A stretch of 64,000 nucleotides of DNA from Prostheceraeus crozeri (GCA_907163375.1 CAJQUW010004574.1:1-64000), one strand, 5' to 3'. Counted from the stretch's first letter, positions 1 to 12,810 are shown. Made by a program: numbers and translations. The notes: generated from the sequence alone by a model not told the origin.

Positions 1-2310
1 GCACATTTTACAGAAATTGCTCTTCGAAATGCAATGTATTTTCATGCTTTTTCATCTATATCTCTGTTCCTGAAGAACGGTCACGGTCGGGCAACGAATA
101 GGTTTTGCGAGCCATTCCGACTAAATTAGACAAATGATTGGCCATTTTTAAATACGTGCATACCTAAAGCATGACTGTCTACCAGAACCTGTCTCAATGT
201 ATTGAATTCATCGTATTCTAGGTCTCAATATGTGCTGCTACACAACAGAGGTGGAACTGTATGCCGGTCGATCAGGCCTGGTATGAGCATGACTGACTGG
301 TGCGGGGCCTGCATGACCGGTATGAGCATGACTATCGAAATCGACCAGTGTTGACAGGCATGAACAGAATACTAAAATTTCATAACAAGAATCTTTCTCC
401 TGCATCATTTACCGCAAGACGTGTGTAGCAGCAATCCTTTTCCAGGAAATCTATCTTCATATTCTGCAAGCGCTGAGAGAGTTTCAGATGAGTTCTTATA
501 CTGTGATTATTTTTCGAGATTGTTGAGCAATTAAGTGTGTTGAAATCTACTTTACTGTGTGGCTTGTGGTAAAAGAACTTGTTTGAATGAAAAGTAGGCC
601 TACTTGGAATACCGATATAAAAATTGTCTTTGAGCAAAATTGTTTTCTAAGAAATTGTCGGCATTTATCTGCCAGTGTATTGAAATTAGTAATTGCAGCA
701 AAGATAAATGTTGAAATAGTTATTTATATAAATATGAAAAAATCAATTCTGCAATAGAAAAGTACTACTTTCAGGAAATGATGCTTAACATTAGTAATGA
801 ATATTCCTAGTGATAGACTTCTTCATTCTCCTAATCAAGCTAAATATTACTAATAGTGATAAATTTCTTCATTTTCCTCAGACTAAAATATTTTATAACA
901 TTTATCTGGTTCAGAGAAGCATCTATTTTGACACTACAATCAAAAGGCCTACATAAATAATAAAAGTCCGTGCATAATTGTACTTAAACATATGCATGCT
1001 TAATTTGATTCGCCTTGTTACAGTAGAATGTACATAATTCGTCACCTCCTGTGACTGATTTAAATGTGCCATACTATACGAACTGTCGAAATAGACATAT
1101 TTGGCTTGCTTCTACAATAAATTATTATAAGCTAACACACAAAATCTAGACGCATCCGCTATTTTTTACTTTGTGTTCGATTTAATGCACTGCAAACTTA
1201 AAAGGTGTCAATATATTAGATATATGTTGACAAATCTGATTATATGTTGGCCTACATGCAGCTTGCTTCATAAGCAGATGAGGACAAAAGTAAGATTGTT
1301 TGCTAATTTTTGTAATAGGTCCATTAGCTATTTTCAACGATATGACCGGCATCGGGCCGATACGGAACTTTTCATGCATATTCCACCTCTCCTACACAAT
1401 GTCATGATTGTATACTTGCAACTTGATAAGATTCAGGAAAAAGTAAGAAATGTTAAAGGAAATTGACATTTACACAGTAAATAGCTCGAAGTCAGTCACT
1501 GATAGTCCCTTGACCTTTTAGGATATCAAGTTTGAACAAAAAATAAATACTCTTGCATGTGCATTTTTGTGTAAGTCGGCAAGCTCCCGATAAAATTTTT
1601 GATCGAAACGGACGTAAGAGAAAGTAAAAGACGATGAAACATAGGAAAAACAATGAAATACTTTAATTTACCTGGATATTTTGAGCCCCGATAATCGGGG
1701 GAATGGGTTCCTAGAGCTCATGCTTGATGTTCACTTGATTCAATCATTCCCAATATTACAATTAGCGTATACTGGCTTCAATGACTATATTAGTTCTTAC
1801 GAACTCAGTCATCTTGTTACTTTAAGCAGCTATTCAAAATTTAAATTCTACTTTTACAAGGAGCTGATGTTTTGATCATCTGTCGTAAATTGATGATGGA
1901 TGATTTTAATAAACAATATGTTTGGATCAGTTAGCGCATGAAATCGTCTTTATACGCGGGATCGGAGGTATGATGGATAGTGGCGATGATTACAACTGAA
2001 ATAGAGATTTTTGAAAACACATTCAAATTACATGTGCATATTGTCTACTACTTTCTTGGTCATTTATTGTGCTTAAAAATAATAGCAGCTGCATCCAAGT
2101 GAATCAATGCACCAAAACTAGTATATGGCATGACAATCTGTCCATTTTGTGACTTGGGATCTACTATTTGCAACTTAAAACTGACAGTATTACTTACAAA
2201 TATATTATGAGTAGCGTTTAAAGTACGTCAAAGACATATGACACTATTTATGATTTTTTGTTATAACATACATATTTTCACTAAATATGGTAATTGCAAT
2301 TGGGCGCATC
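1..2310. other. AT-rich stretch, no recognisable gene
   Basis: Short open frames on both strands show no protein family I recognise. The only local structure noted is a 15-bp direct repeat, GGTATGAGCATGACT, at 280-294 and 319-333, and one TAGGCCTA palindrome near 596. Confidence 0.5.
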
Positions 2311-2427
2311 ATTTTCTCTGTAGGTTTTCCGATGACTAAGATGTGCTGCTGACGCCATCGAAAGCTTGATTAATACAAGATCTTTTAACAACAGTTGGAG
2401 AATTTTCGCAAAACCTACAGAGAAAAA
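2311..2427. repeat. Small foldback repeat
   Basis: The segment starts with TTTCTCTGTAGGTTTT (about 2313-2328) and ends with its exact reverse complement (2410-2425), enclosing about 80 bp. It could be a tiny miniature inverted-repeat element or a chance-preserved inverted repeat. I see no clear target duplication. Confidence 0.45.
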
Positions 2428-2740
2428 CATGCATATTGATATTTTTTATGTACTAATTGCATTGATTCATTCAAGGATGGATGAGCATGTTAATTATGAC
2501 TTCATTCGCACTTTGTCAATGGCCTATGGACTTGAATAGATTAAGATGCTTACTTTTGTAAGTAATTGTCACAAATTCTCGATTTTCAGAAAGTGCCTTT
2601 TTGAAGGTCAAGTTTTAGATGCGACCATGGCCCAGATTTGATAAATTTGGTTGCTAGTCAGCAGAAATACGTAGAAGCTAAGAGTTACAAGTAATTAGAG
2701 TCGCAGCTATTGCAGCAATACCAGAAAATATCCAAGAGCT

Positions 2741-2764
2741 CCCCCCCGGGTAAAATAGGGTTAA
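2741..2764 (-). repeat. Possible piggyBac-like terminus
   Basis: Read on the minus strand, the site begins TTAACCCTATTTTACC and runs into a G run. A TTAA target followed by CCC and a G-rich inner part is the pattern of piggyBac-type ends. A similar sequence lies at 48700 on the plus strand. No partner end or transposase was found nearby, so this is only a candidate. Confidence 0.25.
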
Positions 2765-3560
2765 TGGAATTAAGCGCAAATCAATTACTTTCTTTATTTT
2801 TTTATCCCCTGATGTCGATACCAGCACATTAGCCTTGCTGTATTGTTCTGTGTGGAAGGCCTGGGCTGGAACCTGGGTTAATTCAAACCTTAGACGTAAA
2901 TTAAGGAGCACTATGTTTTGAAGAATGACAGCGGAAGCTATAGTCAGCGCTCGTCACCAGTGGGCTAGCCACTTATTGTAACGCCTACTGCTTGTAGCAG
3001 CCGTCTGATTCTTGCACTAAAGAAACAGAAATCATCTCTATTCCATGAGCCGCAAAATGTAGGGAAGAACACAGACATTGGTTGATCTTAAAGTTTTGTA
3101 TTTTGCTACCCGCAAAAATGAATTTCCGCACTAAATTAGTCGATGTCTAAATATAGTATGATTTGAAAACACGTTATTATCATAGCACATGTGTGAGCAA
3201 CGACAGCAGGAAGATAAACATCATGCTTTCAAATTTAATTTAACCTTATAAATGTCTGAAACATAAGAATGCTAAACTGCTACATCTACATTAAGTCATG
3301 AATTTCTTCAAGGTCAGGAAATCTTTAATTATGTCGCTTATCAATGGTGACCAGCACGAGGAAGGTAAATAACAATCAAGGCATCCAAGGATTTCTGATT
3401 GCACAACCCTCTTGTCTCATGACTAGGAATAACCATTTAACAAAAGCTATAATTCTCAAATCACTCTGAATTCATACATTGTGCATGGTAAAGGCATTAT
3501 TGTCAATCTGTAGGTCATAGCAATTTGAAGTCAAAAATTATTATCGTACGATGCCGGGGA
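2765..3560. other. No recognisable gene
   Basis: AT-rich sequence with short frames only. I see no protein family, repeat or RNA gene. Confidence 0.45.
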
Positions 3561-3656
3561 CAATGTTGCACGCGTCAATGAAAAAAATTAAACGCGTCAG
3601 CGTCAATTGCTAAATTTTTGACGCCGTCAAATTGACCGCGTTGACATACAACACTG
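3561..3656. repeat. 96-bp foldback with hAT-like ends
   Basis: The segment begins CAATGTTGCACGCGTCAAT. Its far end, reverse-complemented, begins CAGTGTTGTATGTC and then continues with CGCGGTCAATTTGACG. The CArTGTTG termini resemble hAT-type miniature elements, and GACG/CGTC words recur inside. The flanking 8-mers do not match, so the assignment is tentative. Confidence 0.4.
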
Positions 3657-4685
3657 CAGACTGATTACAAAGGGGTGGCAGGTGTTGCCAAAATTACATG
3701 TTACTGTGTGAAGAAATGTCATGGATTTCAATACTGCATGCAAGTTGTCGATATGGAAGTAAGTACCCGGTAAGTGTTTATTATTTCAAGACAGATAAAA
3801 ATTCATGGCATTGCAAATAACTGTTAAGCAGATGATGATGAAGTAAATTCTTTCCCCAGTGACAATGTAGCGGATGAAACTTTTCAAGTTTAGAACTTGT
3901 ACATTGCATATACGACAGTTTCAACTCAAAATATATATCATGGACCTTCGATTCCGAGTCATGAGCCTCCAAGTCTGAGTCGTTGACTACTGATGCATCT
4001 CCGAGTAACATTGAACATTTCTATGTTTTGAAATTGTTATGCAATATGATAATTTTATATGAATCTTTTTTATGCACTGTACTATGTTATATAATTATAT
4101 TATAAAGTCACTTTGATATTTTAAGTATTAATTCTAGTTATATTACATCATATTATGTCATAATTATATTTATTATCATATTCACCACTCACTCGTCTTG
4201 AAAAATAGCGGCTAGTGTATAACAAAATGAATCGCTTAAGAAGAGAACTGAATGGTAGCGGCAAAAATGCATATTTAAAAATGGAAAACTGTCTCAAGAT
4301 AATGAGATTATTGGTTTGACAACTAGACGCAGAAAATCTCAAGACTTTGCAAGAAATGATTGTCGCATATATCTCATTTATCAAAAAAACATGCTTATGC
4401 TGTATGAAAATATCACCCACGTTTAGGCTAAAATTAAACATGCGAAATACTGATCTACTTCTTCTGTATCTGAAAAGTTAGATTTTAAGCCAGGGAAAAT
4501 GTTCAAGCGTCTTCAATTCGATTCCCGGTCCATTTGTAAAATAATATGAAAATCCAATAACACAAAGTGCAACATTAAAAAGTTCCAAATTTCAATAAGG
4601 CTCATTGCGAAGATATCAATGGTATCTTGAACCGCATTAATGGCCTTTTTAAAACAGGTAATGACGTCAATATGTTCTGGATGGA
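3657..4685. other. No recognisable gene
   Basis: AT-rich. A pol III B-box-like string (TTCGATTCCCGG, near 4518) is present without a convincing A box, so it is not called a tRNA. The right part may belong to the LINE remnant that follows. Confidence 0.4.
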
Positions 4686-5545
4686 AATCTTTAGTGTTCT
4701 AAATTCCCTTATTACAAATGTGAATTTATAATTCCGCTGAAATCGATGATTGGATGGAAAACCCGCAGCAAAGCCGTTCGCAAACTTTTACTTCTAAAAT
4801 GTAAGTTATGGCATATTTGAAACCGAAATGTTGCCAATAAATTGGCATACAAAGATGCTTTCAATCACTAACAACCGCAAAGAGATTTACTGAATTAACC
4901 TCGAACGTGACTCAGCTTTGATCGACAGCAAAAAACACAAAAATGTTTTTAATGATTTAGAGAATAAAGATTCGAGAAGAGAATACAAGAATTTCGAGTA
5001 TATTTTCGAGTTAGAGAATTAAGAATTCGCTAGAGAATAATTATACCGGAATCAAGGAGCAGTTCCATTGGCTAATGCTGATGCCTATATGGCTTCGATG
5101 ACGGCAGGAAGGCAGATATTTTTCCAACGTTTTTCATTCTTTTCAAGCAAAAGATAATGGACTGCAATCAGACGTATTGAAACCTACATCTGTGAGCATG
5201 AGCTCAGTTGCATTTCCACTCGATGTGATTAAGAAAAAGCTATTATCATTGCCGCTGAGATTCACTCGAAACCCTGATGGATACCCATTTCTTCATAATA
5301 TCGCCACAACCATTTCAAATCCACTTCAAATACTTTTCGAATACTCAATGCAATCTTGTGTGATTTCTGAAATATGAAAACTTGGCCTCATTATGCCTAT
5401 TTATAAGACAGGCGAATCATCTTCCCCAAACAATTATCGTCTTATGACTTTGACTTGTATTTTCTCAAAAATAATAGAATGTATTTTTGCCGATGAGATT
5501 ATGAGATATTTTCGATGCCATGGCCTTTTATCTATTCGCAAGATA
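4686..5545 (+). pseudogene. LINE reverse-transcriptase remnant (CR1/Jockey group)
   Basis: This is a decayed piece of a non-LTR retrotransposon polyprotein. From 5177 the frame reads as the start of a reverse-transcriptase domain. It shows a VAFPLDVIKKKLLSL segment, then NPDGYPF (degenerate GPDGIP), then PLQILFEYSMQS. One stop stands where the family usually has tryptophan. The frame continues LIMPIYKTGESSSPNNYR and IFSKIIECIF, the canonical PIYKxGd..dpNNYRPIsl...SKIiE block. Upstream, 4740-4880 weakly resembles the Lys/Arg-rich linker before the domain. Endonuclease and catalytic YADD parts are not seen. Stop codons and the missing ends show that it is dead. The clade (CR1, Jockey or Daphne-like) cannot be settled by eye. 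Confidence 0.65.
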
Positions 5546-6011
5546 GATTCCTGAAAAATGCGCTTCAATGCTTTTAGAAATGAATGCATGTTATTTTGAC
5601 TCAGTGCTGAAATGACACTTTCTGAGAACTCCATCTGTCAAAAATCGAGCTTTTAACCTGAGTTCGAGCTATTAATATACTCTGAGTGATTTTCAACTGG
5701 TGGAGTTCTTCGGAAATTAATTCGGAACTTAATAAACTTAATAAATTTAATAAACTCTAAATCATTTGGCAGGTCTAACGTCATTATGAATCTTTGGCAT
5801 GAATTTGCAGGTATATTAATGAGCAGACAAGTGGGAATGTGACAGGAAATCATCATCGTATAGTTAAATACTTTTAATTTTGGAGATCAAATTCGTTTCT
5901 GAAGCAGACTGACGTATACCCCTATTTGTATTTTAGCTCCAAATAGCTACGAGTTGAAAACACTTGATATGAGATGCTTTCATGTAGAAATTCTCAAATA
6001 CTTCTTCTTTA
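5546..6011. other. No recognisable gene
   Basis: Short frames only. It contains a local AATAAACTTAATAAATT tandem near 5730-5755. Confidence 0.4.
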
Positions 6012-6783
6012 TTCCTCACGAAGATACCTCATGACTTTTCATGATATTTTTTCTCATACATATCTCATGAAATTTCATGCGGATTGGGAACGTTTTCGCA
6101 TGAAATATCTCATCAAATTTCATGAATCTCATAAAAATCTCATAAATTAGCAGTTGCTCTTTTAAACTTCTGAATTTAGTTTTCTGGCATTTAGTTATAG
6201 AGGCTTTCTTAGCCTCGCCACGTTACCCCTCAGCATTCCCACGGCATTCCCCAATGCTACTACAGAATTCGCAATAAAGAACCATGACTGTTGTTACGAT
6301 TTGATATTGAACTGTTATTGCATATATCTCTATCTTCAACATCACGAATTCAACTTCTAATTGTAAGGTCAAATTATATGTGCATCATTTCGAGAAGGCT
6401 GCTGGAAATCACAATCATGCATTCTGTATTGTTGCTTTTTATCCTTTGCAGACTAAACTTGGAGATTCTTATCGATTGAATAAGCCTTCTTATGACTCTT
6501 TCCTTTCGCGGCTAACATGCATACCTTACTACTTATAAACCCATTTTCACAAAAACCTCATGAATGCTGATGATTTTCCCATGAACGCATCATGAGATAT
6601 TATCCTCATGAATGTTATCACTACCACTCATTACATTCTCATCAAATCATTATGAAAACATCATAAGTTAAATATTTCTTATGAGAATATTATGAGAATC
6701 ATCATAACCTCATGAGCTCTCATAAAAATCTCATGAATCCGCATTAAATTTCATGAGTTATTATGAAAAATTTTCGTGAGGGA
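6012..6783. mobile_element. 772-bp non-autonomous element with CTCATGA-rich arms, TA target
   Basis: The left end reads TTCCTCACGAAGATA and the right end, reverse-complemented, reads TCCCTCACGAAAAT. Both are bordered by TA (6010-6011 and 6784-6785), consistent with a TA target duplication. Both arms contain CTCATGAAATTTmATGCGG in opposite orientation about 45-75 bp from the ends. CTCATGA or CTCATAA words recur many times through the arms and are much rarer in the neighbouring DNA. No transposase is present. The TA target would fit a Tc1/mariner-type miniature element, but the ends do not match the two Tc1 families found elsewhere in this window. Confidence 0.6.
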
Positions 6784-7589
6784 TAAGCCGAATTAAGTAA
6801 AAAATGAATGGTTAATCGAATTTAAAAATATCCAGTCCATTTCAGCTTTCATGTTTCAATTTATGCTGTCATCATTTTGCTCAGATTTCCAACATTCAAC
6901 TAATTGATAGATAACAATTGTTCAACTTTATCAATCAATCAACTTTGACCGATCTATTCAGTTAGGCCCTATGTTATAGTGTTAATCCGGTTTTAATCCG
7001 GGTCAAGATCACTGTTACTGCTGTTCTCTGTATGCGCAGCCTAAAGACAGTTGCAACAGCATTAAGAATGCAAATCAATTGTCTAAAGTTGTGCAAAACA
7101 ATGACCGTCTTATTCATTCTAAAAATATTCTATCAATGTCTGTGGGCTGAAACAGATGCACGGAAGGTAGTCATCGATACATACGCCTTTTCAATTGCTA
7201 AATAGCTGTGATTCAGTTAAAGTACTGCAAAATTGACGTCACCGTGTGCTGAAATGCGCTATAGTAAATTTATTAAACATCCGATGTTGAAAAATATTTC
7301 AATTAATATCAATTTTCTTCGGTGATGAGAAAGTGTTGAGTGACTTACTATTTCAGCATTTAAATTTCGGAACCGTTCATTCTTCATGCCCATCAGTTGT
7401 TGGATCTAAACGTGGTAAGTGATGACTAACTGTTTGCTATCTTGACTATCCTGTTAAGTTAAGTTGGGTCGAGTCATATTTTAAATGAACCCTTATTTCC
7501 CTCGTTTGCAAGTTAGGCCGCTGTCTTTCTACTCAAATCTCCAACTTCCGCGGAGCAGATCGAGACACACGAGAAGACCTTCGTCTCTT
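6784..7589. other. No recognisable gene
   Basis: Short frames only; nothing recognisable on either strand. Confidence 0.4.
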
Positions 7590-7672
7590 TGTTTCACCAC
7601 TCAGCACAAAGTCAATTCCCGTCACATAGCTGATGGACATCAATGCATCTGAGATTGCTTCCACAATCGCTT
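7590..7672 (-). pseudogene. Possible LDL-receptor class A-like fragment
   Basis: One minus-strand frame contains SDCGSNLRCIDVHQLCDGN. This resembles the second half of an LDL-receptor class A repeat (CxxNxxCIxxxxxCDG), which binds calcium and ligands in extracellular proteins. The frame then meets a stop where the family has the DCxDGSDE acidic cluster, so an active module is not supported. With only three to four conserved positions it may be a chance match or a broken exon. No signal peptide, neighbouring module or splice context could be established. Confidence 0.25.
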
Positions 7673-8871
7673 GCAGGACCAAACCGTGCCGGTGCGTGTG
7701 TCATCCTCTCTGCAGTGCCACATGACTACCAGAGAAGATATGGCGAAGATTGGCATACATATCACACAATGGTTCCGTCCGGATTCCGTCCGTGTAAAAT
7801 TGGCAGGGGTAGGAACACATCATAGGTTCATTGAAGCTTAAACTGCCAATAGTCCATGTTCCAACAATAGAACTATGAGATCCTGCAATGTCAACGTCCC
7901 AGTTGAGCCATCTTCCTTGCTACAGGTGCCCCTGTTACACTGCCGCAGCAAGTCTCTATCTCGATATTTATCTCGATCCTTCATTGCTTTGATAGCATCA
8001 ATTGGTGACACATTGACACAGTTCTGTATATGTGACAACATGTGACACAGCTCTTCTTATATCGGATTCACACATGTAAGCTTATGTTTTCCTAAAAGTC
8101 GTTTATCGTCCTTCAGATAACTTGACAAGATAACTTGATGGATGTCGTACTTAAGATAACTTAGGCACACTGGTAGGCCACAGCCAAATAAGCGTAGTGT
8201 AGGCCTACATTTTGCAAGTGAACTTTTTCGTAAGTTTGACAAGCTTGTAGCACAGTGGCTATTTTTGAATACCATACGCCAGCACATTTCTATGTTCAAT
8301 CCCGTACATTTGCGTCATATGTAGATTCTATTATCTGAAATTTTGAACTTAAATGAGAAGTCAAATGAATAATGCAATGCGGTGACCTCTACGGAATCCA
8401 AACCCCGGCAAAACAGTCAACATTCTGCACTTGCTGGAGAAACACAGGTTGCGTCTATTTACTCTATCAAAAAGATAAAAAACGTAATTGGTCAAATCTA
8501 GATAATTTAGTGTTTATTTGAAAAGGTTCTTGTCTTTTGCATTTTGTGGCCAAGATATAGGTCTATCGTCAATGTTCTACACACCATTCAATTGGTCTTC
8601 GTCTGCTCTAACCGAAAATGTCTTTTATTTTAAGTTTCATGCAGGAGTTTTGGCATAAAAATTCAAAAACACCCCATTTTTGCATGTCCACACGAAAAAC
8701 ACATTTTCTTGGATTGCTGCTGGACAGCAAAGAAGTACAGCATATATTTGAGCAGACTTTGACTCAAGGATTTCCTGATAGCCTTGAATCAAAGAAATAT
8801 CAAGAGTTGAGAAGCCAAACTTATTGAAATCAGAGATAGGTCGACATATATAGCTGTCCACAACTTTTTCC
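7673..8871. other. No recognisable gene
   Basis: Several frames of 60-80 codons exist on both strands but none resembles a known family. One GTAGGCCTAC palindrome lies at about 8199. Confidence 0.4.
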
Positions 8872-9265
8872 GTCATCACATCGACGCCTCTAAATTTGGA
8901 TTGGCTGAATCAATTCAAACGAAACTTTACATATAGAATGCTTAACTGGTTTAAATTCAAAATCAAAAGTCGATTAAATAATGCTCATTGATATTGGACC
9001 ATTTTTCTTTAAAAAGCCATATTTTCTCTAAAAATGCGACCACAATTCATCATCACATCGACGGCTACTTATTGTGATCTCCTGGCCAGAGGAAATGCTC
9101 AATGGATCTAATTTTTCCATGATAAATAGCCTGCCCTAAGACTTCCATAATGGAATAAATGGATTTGTCATTCAACCGTCTGACTTCGCTCTATACTTCA
9201 AAAATAGCACAATCTGTCATCACATAGACGCCGTCGATATTATGATTTTCAGCGTCGATGTGATG
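8872..9265. repeat. Interspersed CATCACATCGACG motif cluster
   Basis: GTCATCACATCGACG or a one-base variant occurs at 8872, 9048 and 9216, spaced about 165-175 bp, and in inverted form at 9253. Two more variants are at 11256 and 11278. The sequences between the motifs do not look homologous. The role is unknown. Confidence 0.45.
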
Positions 9266-11640
9266 GTGGAAATTTAAGTCGCCATTCAATCTACAGTGCT
9301 TGACATGTGATCCTTGGGATCTACATGAGCCCTGTAACTACATCTGCACCTTGCAAACAGTTCCTGTGCATCAATCGAGTAGTGTTTCAGTTTCCCTCTT
9401 TATATCTTTCAATCAACGAGTCGCTTCTTTCAAAGGCGAAGGTAACAAAACAAGGATCCGGATTATTGATCACAAACTCCGGTACCGATTCTGAATATTT
9501 TTTACGAATAATCTAAATGAGGCATCAGAGTCTAAGAATGGCATAACAAGATGAGGATAACCGAAAGCGCAGGAAAAATCAGCAACTGTTATGGTATTGA
9601 TATTTTATCTATCTGAGCATCTTATGTTGTGGCATTCGAGTTTTTCAGTAGATTACTTAATTTAGTTTAATACAATACATGCAAATGATATTTAGCCTAT
9701 ATAAAGATCGATATTCTTAAAAAAATACTCACATAGTCTGCATCAAGTCTAGACCATGAGAATCTCGTCACGCATACAAGTAGGCCTATACCTAGATAGA
9801 GCTAATTTCATCAAATCTCCATATAAATTTAATAAAGAACACAAAGTAAGTTATAAAAAAAATTTCAATGCCCTATGAATATCTTTTTCATGTGGCACTC
9901 GAATGCCATAGACCTAATGTTAGATTTTGTCAATCACTTCAGCTGCATTTTGATACTGGGGATTAATGCAATACTGCTGTGGTGCCTATCATGTAATGAT
10001 CACGATGATGTCATCGCAAAATAGTAGAGTATGTATATCTTGAATGGCAATATGAAGCATGACAATGAGCTTGAGCTTGCACATTGTACATTATGGCACA
10101 TTTTGATGATAAATAATATTCATGGTTAATTCTTTTGTGTGTCTGTTAGGCCTACATGTACATGCACATGTCCTCCGTGCATGTTTTTGGATAGGTCTAG
10201 ACCTTTCATGGAAGCAGATGTCTCATCAAGCACACTTAAATTCAAGTCTTTATTGATTCTTTATCATCACATAATTTAATAAATATGCTAACAGTTTCGT
10301 CGGCAGAGCTTTGTCAGCCTTATACATTGAATGCTGTAGGCCTATCAGGCCGATCACGACCCGTCTTATAAAGCAATCACACTGAAAACGATTCATGAGA
10401 TACAGGATACTAAGACAAACCTTGAACAAAACCTAAAGTCCATCCATAAAGCAACCGGAAATTTCTTTTAAACCAACCGTAAATATATTCTATAGACTAA
10501 TGCCCAAAACCCATTTTCATTCTAAATTTACTTTCGCTTAAACCGCATGATAAAAGGTCGAAGTCGATGTGACGTAAATGGATCCCACCTATATCCAAGT
10601 CACAGCACTTATTCACGGATAGCCAGACTCATCTTAAGATAAAAATTGCATTAACGTATATGACTTTAAAGCTTAAACTTGAAAAATGTAGATGTCAAAA
10701 GAATTTCATATAGCCTACCGGTACGCCGACTTCCGTAAATCCTAAATCTTGATAAGTCAATAAAATTAGTTGGATATGCACTATAAATTCATTAAAAAGA
10801 ATAAATACATACATGCATGCCGGCATAAATCTACGTTAGGGATGAGACCAGTGGAGACAGTCGTGCGCCATCTATTTGACATTCATGCTAATCCGGCTAA
10901 TTATTTCAAGCAGGCATATTGTAGGCCTACTTCAATTCATGATGTTGTAATGTGAATATAAGAGAATAACCATAGAGTAAGCAAGTAAATACATTCATGC
11001 TGTTTTTATCTACTAGTCCTTGTTATACTAGAATTAGCATAATAGCTGGAAACAGTTTCGAAGTCTGAAGTTAGAACGGTGTCTATTTGCCGGCTATTTA
11101 GGCCTACTTGCATTGCATATTAGGCCTAGATTGTCATCTTACTCAATTCATCATGAATGCCGCGAGATGTTAGATAGTGAGGACATGTCCTCAGCAGACT
11201 ATTGATGTAAAAGAATTAATAAAAACATGCATGCAAGGATATATATTAACTTTCGGTCATCACATCAACGCATCAGCGTCATCTCATCGACGCCCTCATA
11301 TCAGCAACTCGGCTACAGATCTCCTTATAGTAATAAGATTGTGGTTTAGTACACATAATGCATCTTACAATAACCAAATACAACTATCAGGAGCAAAAGA
11401 AATCGAAATTTCGAGAATTTTTTGAGTGGACAAAAACGAGGACCACTTTTGCTGGATTTTACCTAATAGTCAAAACATTGCACCAAAACGCCAGCCGACT
11501 ATGAAACTTCAACAAGCCACAATCTCATTATGATTCATACATTTTGCATTCATCTACATATATTCACAGGCATCAATAAGTGCCAAAATAGTACTATGAT
11601 AGAGTTGACTAAGAGCAAAATTGCATGCAAAAATTATCTA
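9266..11640. other. No recognisable gene; TAGGCCTA-rich
   Basis: AT-rich DNA without a recognisable gene. Five TAGGCCTA palindromes fall between 9781 and 11128 (9781, 10147, 10337, 10922, 11099/11121 region), the densest cluster in the window. Confidence 0.4.
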
Positions 11641-11739
11641 ATAGTACTGATCGAAGCTAGCAAGGCAATTTGAGGTTCTACAAGAGGCTGCAAATTCAGA
11701 AATTTGGAAGGTGAAGTGCAGCTATCCGTCAAGCGGAGG

Positions 11740-11929
11740 AAGTAGGCCTTTAAGAAATGGCAGCGGTCTAATTTTGCTGAGGACAAGGAAGCGTGCAAGC
11801 TTGAGGAGAGACAGGCGAAGGCAGCAATGGCCATAGCCAAGTACAACGCTACAAAAGATTTGTACCAAAAGTTGTTAACCGGAGAAGGAGAAAAGGATGA
11901 TTCACCGCATTTTTTCTGCGAGAGATAGA
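11740..11929 (+). pseudogene. Lys/Glu-rich coding fragment, family unknown
   Basis: One plus-strand frame reads FKKWQRSNFAEDKEACK, then LEERQAKAAMAIAKYNATK, then DLYQKLLTGEGEK, and stops at about 11929. The amphipathic, charged, helix-forming composition and raised G+C against its surroundings suggest former coding sequence, possibly the tail of a Myb/SANT-like transposon or host protein. There is no ATG and a stop lies just upstream. I do not recognise the family. Confidence 0.3.
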
Positions 11930-12069
11930 GCAGCAAATGATGCCCATGAAGGATTTTCTCGTCAAGGATGAGTCAAGTTAGGCTATCACGACGGCATATG
12001 GAAACAAGAAACTTGTCAATTTGAACGTTCTAAAGATATTCATAGATATGCGCAAGCGATATATCTTGT

Positions 12070-12612
12070 ATGTATCTATATATTTTGAATTCAATGCTAA
12101 AAGAAGATGAACGAACTAAAGACATATTCCAAAACTCAAAATTCATTATAAGTGAACGACAACCAAAAAGTTTAAAGAGAATTTTATGCAGTTCTAAACT
12201 AACAACAAACAAAATATTTTCTGTAAAGATGTGTGATAATCCTAGATGTGGAACTTGTAGTTATTTGAGGGAAGGATCTATGTATAATTTCAATGGAAAG
12301 ATTTTTACAATAAGACATGACATGTCATGCTCAACACAAAATGCTATCTACGTAATTACATGCCACGGATGCAACCAATATTACATTGGCGAGACTAAAA
12401 ATACAATAAGGTGCAGAACAAGAATTCACAAACAACAGATTAACAACCCTAATTATAGACAGATAAGTTTAAGTGAACATTTTGATGTATGTGGACGAAA
12501 ATCTTTTTCTATTTTCCCCTTTTATAAGATGTTTTCTGATTGTGATGTAGAGAGAAAAAACAAAGAAAGATATTTCATAGAATCCTTTGATCCATCACTC
12601 AATTCGACCTAA
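12070..12612 (+). pseudogene. Penelope-like element, GIY-YIG endonuclease fragment
   Basis: This is a 180-codon open frame matching the C-terminal part of a Penelope-like retroelement protein, whose full product is a reverse transcriptase joined to a GIY-YIG endonuclease. Residues about 30-40 read RQPKSLKRIL, typical of the linker. A cysteine cluster follows (CDNPRCGTC, about residues 55-63). Then comes an ITCHGCNQYYIGETKN core with the GIY-YIG-type YYIG, a catalytic-type arginine and an IHKQQI helix, and finally a SLSEHFDVC segment. The reverse-transcriptase part upstream is missing, so the copy is 5'-truncated. The frame itself is unbroken, suggesting a fairly young insertion. The ATG is merely the first in frame. 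Family recognition is strong; the subfamily is not determined. Confidence 0.88.
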
Positions 12613-12768
12613 TTATCTTACCCTCAACAGAAATCTATGGTGTACATAATCCTATGACTTTGAAGATATGTTCCAAATTTCCATGTTATTTCTAATAACT
12701 AACTTTATGATGTATATTTCAAATTTTGTAAATAGCATGTTATCTAAATCTCATTACTTATAAAGCAT

Positions 12769-12810
12769 CTGAAGAAAAGAAAGCGCTTATGCTTATATGT
12801 AAAAGTCGTG
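12769..12810 (+). ncRNA. Degenerate hammerhead-like motif at Penelope-like 3' end
   Basis: About 155 bp after the endonuclease stop, CTGAAGA is followed by a possible short stem (AAGC ... GCTT) and then AAAAGTCGTG. Penelope-like elements are known to carry hammerhead ribozyme motifs with a CUGANGA box, a stem and a GAAA box. Here the GAAA box is altered, so activity is doubtful. Confidence 0.35.

Noticed and set aside
4510-4530. Pol III B-box-like string as a possible tRNA gene
   Set aside because: No matching A box or acceptor stem at the right distance.
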